DNA from: Shimia_B sp038528385
GTDB lineage: Bacteria; Pseudomonadota; Alphaproteobacteria; Rhodobacterales; Rhodobacteraceae
DNA: 64,000 nucleotides
Assembly: GCA_038528385.1 (NCBI GenBank)
Contig: JBCBET010000001.1
Location: 558,001 to 622,000 of the forward strand
Direction: 5' to 3'
The notes below the pieces were generated by a model. That model did no database searches, was not told the DNA's origin, and saw nothing but the letters and a program-made list of their open reading frames with translations. Shown piece by piece: positions 60,911-64,000 of this stretch. Position 1 is the stretch's first letter; every line of letters begins with the position of its first letter. The translations under genes were made by a program, and so were the position numbers.

Positions 60911-61083
60911 CTCAGCCCTCCCTCTTCAGTCTTCCTGCGCCTCCTGGCGGTGCTTTCTGTTCGGCGCGCCCCCGCGGTCGTGCTCACGTGGGCGTGCATG
61001 CGCGCCTTGGCTCAGGCGCTTTTGCCCGTGGGGCCACGCCCAGATCAATGCGAACGGAAGCAGGGACGCGCCGCATCGCGGGC

Positions 61084-62130
61084 TCAATAAGGCATGGGAT
61101 GCGCGCGGTGGGTCTTGTCGATCCCCTCCATGAGCTCGGGGCTTATCCCCGTCTCGACGCCCGCGAGGATCCGCTCGAGCTGATCGTGGGAGGTCGCGCC
61201 GAAGATGGCGGAGACGAGGAAGGGCCGCGAGACGGACCATTCCATGGCCATGTGCACGGGATCGACGCCGTGCGCGGCGGCGAGCGCGCTGTAGGCCTCC
61301 GCCGCGGCAAGGCCCCGCTCCGTCCAGCGCCCCCCGAGGGAGCCGTTGATGTCGGCGCGGCTCCCCTTGGGCTTCACCCCGCCCGCGTACTTGCCGGTGA
61401 GAAAGCCCGTGGCGAGCGGTGAAAAGCTGAAAAGACCCACGTCCTCGGCCACCGACATCTCCGCCATGTCGGTGTCGTAGAGCCGGTGCATGAGCGAGTA
61501 CTCGTTCTGCACGGAGGCCACGCGCGGCAGGCCGTGATCCTCGCTCAGGCGCAGCCACTGCGACGTGCCCCACGCGCTTTCGTTCGAAAGGCCGAAGGCG
61601 CGGATCGTCCCCCGCTCCACCTCTCTCTGAAGCGCCTCGAGGCAGTCGAGCATGTCCGCGCGCACCTCCTCGGCCCGGATGCCCGTCGGGTCGTAGGTCC
61701 AGTTCTTGCGAAACTGGTAGGAGCCGCGATTGGGCCAGTGGAACTGGTAGAGGTCGATGTAATCGGTCTGGAGGCGGTTGAGGTTCCCCTCGAGCGTCTC
61801 GCGGATCGTCTTGGAGCTGATGGGCGCGCCGTCCCGCACGTAGGACATGCCCTCGCCCGAATGCTTCGTGGCGAGGATGTAGTCGCCCCGGCGGGATTTG
61901 TTCGCCGCGTTCCAGTTGCCGATATAGGTCTCGGTGAGGCCCACCGTCTCCGCGCTGATCGGGTTCACGGGGTACATCTCGGCGGTGTCGACGAAGTTGA
62001 TGCCCGCAGCGAGCGAAGTGTCCATCTGCCGGTGGGCATCGGCCTCCCCCGTCTGGGTGCCCCAGGTCATCGTGCCGAGACAGTAGGCGCTGACGGTCAT
62101 CCCCGTCCGCCCGAGGGTGTTCATCTTCAT
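61084..62130 (-). CDS. Tas-like aldo/keto reductase
   Basis: The protein has 348 residues, an NADPH-dependent aldo/keto reductase barrel. Catalytic Asp48 and Tyr53 (VDTAEMY), Lys89 and the His in YQFHWP are present. The stretches LGTMTWGTQT and GLTETYIGNW resemble E. coli Tas. The substrate is unknown. AAAGGAGACAG precedes the ATG. It is divergent from the ImuA-like gene. Confidence 0.92.
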   Translation of the reverse strand: MKMNTLGRTGMTVSAYCLGTMTWGTQTGEADAHRQMDTSLAAGINFVDTAEMYPVNPISAETVGLTETYIGNWNAANKSRRGDYILATKHSGEGMSYVRDGAPISSKTIRETLEGNLNRLQTDYIDLYQFHWPNRGSYQFRKNWTYDPTGIRAEEVRADMLDCLEALQREVERGTIRAFGLSNESAWGTSQWLRLSEDHGLPRVASVQNEYSLMHRLYDTDMAEMSVAEDVGLFSFSPLATGFLTGKYAGGVKPKGSRADINGSLGGRWTERGLAAAEAYSALAAAHGVDPVHMAMEWSVSRPFLVSAIFGATSHDQLERILAGVETGISPELMEGIDKTHRAHPMPY

Positions 62131-62206
62131 GGGCTGTCTCCTTTGGCGCGACATTACGCCCGGGAAGCGGCGTGGCAAGCACTTGACGCGGGGGGTGGAG
62201 AAAATA

Positions 62207-62221
62207 GAACATAGAGAGAAC
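62207..62221 (+). promoter_or_regulatory. LexA box upstream of the ImuA-like gene
   Basis: The sequence GAAC-ATAGAGA-GAAC is an exact GAAC-N7-GAAC, the reverse-complement form of the alphaproteobacterial LexA operator. TTGACG (62183-62188) and TAGAAC (62205-62210) form a promoter with 16-base spacing that the box overlaps. The ATG is 23 bases downstream. Confidence 0.88.
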
Positions 62222-62244
62222 ACCCTGCTCCACAGAACGCTTCC

Positions 62245-62859
62245 ATGCCCGCCAGTGCCGCGCATCTCCTGACCCGTGACCGGACCCGCCCCGACAGGCC
62301 CGGCCGGTGCACGCCGCCCGTCCTGGGCGCGCTCACGCTGGAGACCGCGCGCGTGCACGAGCTCTGCGGGCCTGCCCGGCGCACGCTGGCGCTCATGGTC
62401 GCGGCGGTGCTGGAGGGGCCGGTTTTCTGGGTGGCGCCCGCCTGGCACGCGGACCGGCTCAATCCGGAGGGGGTGTCGGAGTTCATCGATCCCGGGCGGC
62501 TCACCTTCGTGGAACCGTCGCGCGCGCCCGATCTGCTCTGGTGCTGCGAGGAGGTGCTGCGCACCGGCGCGGTGCCGCTCCTCGTGGGCGATCTGCCCGG
62601 CCCGCCGGCGCTGACGCCCGTCCGGCGTCTCCACCTCGCCGCGGAGACGGGCGCGGCGCGGGGCCACGCACCGCTCGGGCTGCTGCTCACGCCCGGCGAG
62701 GGCGGGGCGGCGGGGGTGGAGACGCGCTGGCACATGGCGCCCACGGCGGAGGAGGCCGCGCCCTGGCACCTCACGCGGCTGCGCGCGCGCGCGGCCCCGC
62801 CCAAGCACTGGTCGGTGAACCCCGCGCGCCAGCTCACGCCGCTTGCGCCCCAGGGGTGA
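62245..62859 (+). CDS. ImuA-like (RecA-fold) protein, orphan
   Basis: The protein has 204 residues. The central part VHELCGPARRTLALMVAAVL..GPVFWVAP, then RLTFVEPSRAPDLLWCCEEVLRTGAVPLLVGDL and RRLHLAAE, follows the ImuA/SulA-type RecA-like pattern without a Walker A motif. ImuA usually stands with ImuB and DnaE2 in a mutagenic translesion cassette; here neither follows, and the next gene is a YceI protein. The perfect LexA box upstream supports an SOS role. No strong ribosome site is seen before ATG 62245. Confidence 0.75.
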   Translation: MPASAAHLLTRDRTRPDRPGRCTPPVLGALTLETARVHELCGPARRTLALMVAAVLEGPVFWVAPAWHADRLNPEGVSEFIDPGRLTFVEPSRAPDLLWCCEEVLRTGAVPLLVGDLPGPPALTPVRRLHLAAETGAARGHAPLGLLLTPGEGGAAGVETRWHMAPTAEEAAPWHLTRLRARAAPPKHWSVNPARQLTPLAPQG

Positions 62860-63008
62860 GTGGGCCCGGTGGGCTGCGCGGCTTGAGTGGGTTCGAACGG
62901 CTGTGTGAGCTGAGACAATTGAGACGGCCGGCAAGGCCGAGACGCCGGAAAAGACCGGCCTCACGCAAAAGCGACAGCCCCGAGCGGCGAACGCCCTATG
63001 TCTACTCT

Positions 63009-63578
63009 ATGCGCCTGATCCTCGCCCTCCACCTCGTCCTCCTTCTCCCCGCAGGAGCCCTGGCCCAGGCCGTGCCCTACACGCTCGACCGGGAGACCTC
63101 GCTCGTGGGCTTCGCCTTCGACCTCACCGGCGGGTCGGAGATCAAGGGCAACATGCCCGTCTCCGCCGCCGACATCGCCCTCGACGTCGACAGCCTCGAG
63201 CAGAGCCGCGCCTCCGTCACGCTCGACACGGGCCGCGCCATCACCGAACAGGCCTTCGCCACCGACGCCATGCTCGGTCCCAACGTGCTCGCGGCCGAGG
63301 ACTTCCCCACCATCCGGTTCGAGGCCACGCGCATCACGGGCAACGTGAACGCGGCCCGCGTGGAGGGCCGCGTCACCATCAAGGGCGTCACGCGCCCCAT
63401 CACGCTGGACGCCCAGGTCTTCCGCCAACGCGGCACCGCGGCGGGCGACCTCTCGCGGCTCTCGGTCTTCATGACCGGCAGCGTGGACCGGCGGGAGTTC
63501 GGCGCCGATGGCTTTCCGCAATTCGTGGGTCCCGAAATCCGCATCGAGATCCTGACCCGCCTGACGCGCAGCCAGTAG
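63009..63578 (+). CDS. YceI family periplasmic protein
   Basis: The protein has 189 residues with a signal peptide (about 1-21, ending GALAQA). The mature lipocalin-like YceI barrel begins YTLDRETSLVGFAFDLTGG and includes LAAEDFPTIRFEATRI and VEGRVTIKGVTRPITL. The family binds isoprenoid-like lipids. The start is ATG 63009. Downstream, GCGCCTTCGAAGGCGC (63612-63627) is a perfect palindrome that may end the transcript. Confidence 0.93.
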   Translation: MRLILALHLVLLLPAGALAQAVPYTLDRETSLVGFAFDLTGGSEIKGNMPVSAADIALDVDSLEQSRASVTLDTGRAITEQAFATDAMLGPNVLAAEDFPTIRFEATRITGNVNAARVEGRVTIKGVTRPITLDAQVFRQRGTAAGDLSRLSVFMTGSVDRREFGADGFPQFVGPEIRIEILTRLTRSQ

Positions 63579-63701
63579 CCCCGGACGCCAAAGCGTCTGC
63601 AAACACCCGAAGCGCCTTCGAAGGCGCCTGCGCCGCCGCGCGCCCGGCGCGTCCGATCGGAAAGATTTGCAGCCGGGGGATCGCAGGCGCATGAACACCC
63701 C

Positions 63702-64000
63702 ATGGGTCTCCTCGTCTCCTTCGCGGCGCTTTTCCTCTCGGTCCTCCTGCTCCAGCTCTCCTCGGGCGGCGTGGGCACCATCGACGCGCTCACCGGTCTG
63801 TCGCTGGGCTTCTCGGCGGGGCAGATCGGCCTCCTGGGCTCGGCGCATTTCGCGGGCTTCTTCATCGGCTGCTGGTGGGCGCCGCGGCTCATGGGCGCCG
63901 TGGGCTTTTCCCGTGCATTCGCGGTCTTTACCGCCCTCGGCGCGCTGGGCCTTCTGGGCCACATCCTCACGGACGCCCCCCTCGTCTGGGCCGCGCTCCG
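63702..64000 (+). CDS. MFS transporter, 3'-truncated
   Basis: The first 99 codons of a membrane transporter run off the right edge. Three hydrophobic helices are visible (LLVSFAALFLSVLLLQLSSGG; AGQIGLLGSAHFAGFFIGCW; AFAVFTALGALGLLGHI). The segment FFIGCWWAPRLM with the following basic turn matches the loop 2-3 region of YcaD-like major facilitator proteins. The substrate is unknown. Confidence 0.85.
   Translation, partial: MGLLVSFAALFLSVLLLQLSSGGVGTIDALTGLSLGFSAGQIGLLGSAHFAGFFIGCWWAPRLMGAVGFSRAFAVFTALGALGLLGHILTDAPLVWAAL

Overview
The window looks like chromosome of a high-GC alphaproteobacterium of the family Rhodobacteraceae (Roseobacter group). The inference rests on several things read from the sequence: an RpoH of the alphaproteobacterial type; a dnaG-rpoD pair without rpsU beside it; a histidine tRNA with A73 and no encoded G-1; GTTC-N7-GTTC LexA boxes; small families that I associate with Rhodobacterales (DUF6476, DUF6324, DUF3572, HlyU-like, MmcB); a heterotetrameric sarcosine oxidase; and a carnitine dehydrogenase-thioesterase fusion. 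I see no insertion sequence, integrase, phage block or CRISPR array. Gene density is high, and many neighbours overlap by ATGA, GTGA or TGATG.

Layout: 0-10 kb holds a truncated amidohydrolase, an M3 oligopeptidase, a divergent methyltransferase/LysR pair, a Gfo/Idh oxidoreductase with DUF4389, rluD-rpoH, tRNA-His, an acetyltransferase, and mmcB under a LexA box. 10.1-10.8 kb is the only long gene-poor stretch; it holds a structured RNA candidate (6S-like) and a tandem hairpin pair. 10.8-21.1 kb is the riboflavin region: nrdR-ribD, then ribE-unknown-ribBX-ribH-nusB-esterase, with three capsule export genes (kpsS, a Wza/KpsD-type lipoprotein, kpsC) lying between the two halves on the other strand. 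21-28 kb carries YjbQ, an SDR, small proteins, a gene overlapping rpoD, rpoD and dnaG.

27.7-35 kb encodes sarcosine oxidase SoxB-D-A-G and an NAD(P)-linked amino acid dehydrogenase. 35-38 kb is a three-gene Tad-like pseudopilin operon. 38-45 kb has a 3-hydroxyisobutyrate dehydrogenase-like enzyme, TetR, hom, glpX, recJ and tRNA-Glu. 45.5-51.4 kb is a c-di-GMP area: an H-NOX-like protein that lacks the usual proximal histidine, its HNOBA-GGDEF partner, and a PleD-like cyclase whose receiver carries Glu53 instead of Asp53. A trimethylamine methyltransferase-family gene and a phosphatase lie between them.

51.4-57.5 kb has a putative envelope-stress module (EF-hand protein, ECF sigma, membrane partner, Spy/CpxP-like protein), then DUF983, NUDIX, EamA, a desaturase with DUF2061, and an XRE regulator. 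57.5-61 kb is a carnitine catabolic operon: BKACE, a 41-residue lipoprotein, carnitine dehydrogenase-thioesterase, and an SDR. It should yield glycine betaine, which the MttB-family protein and sarcosine oxidase could help degrade further. 61-64 kb has a Tas-like aldo/keto reductase, an orphan ImuA-like gene under a second LexA box, YceI, and the start of an MFS transporter.

Assignments come from reading motifs by eye. No database search was run, so family names are my recognition rather than search results.
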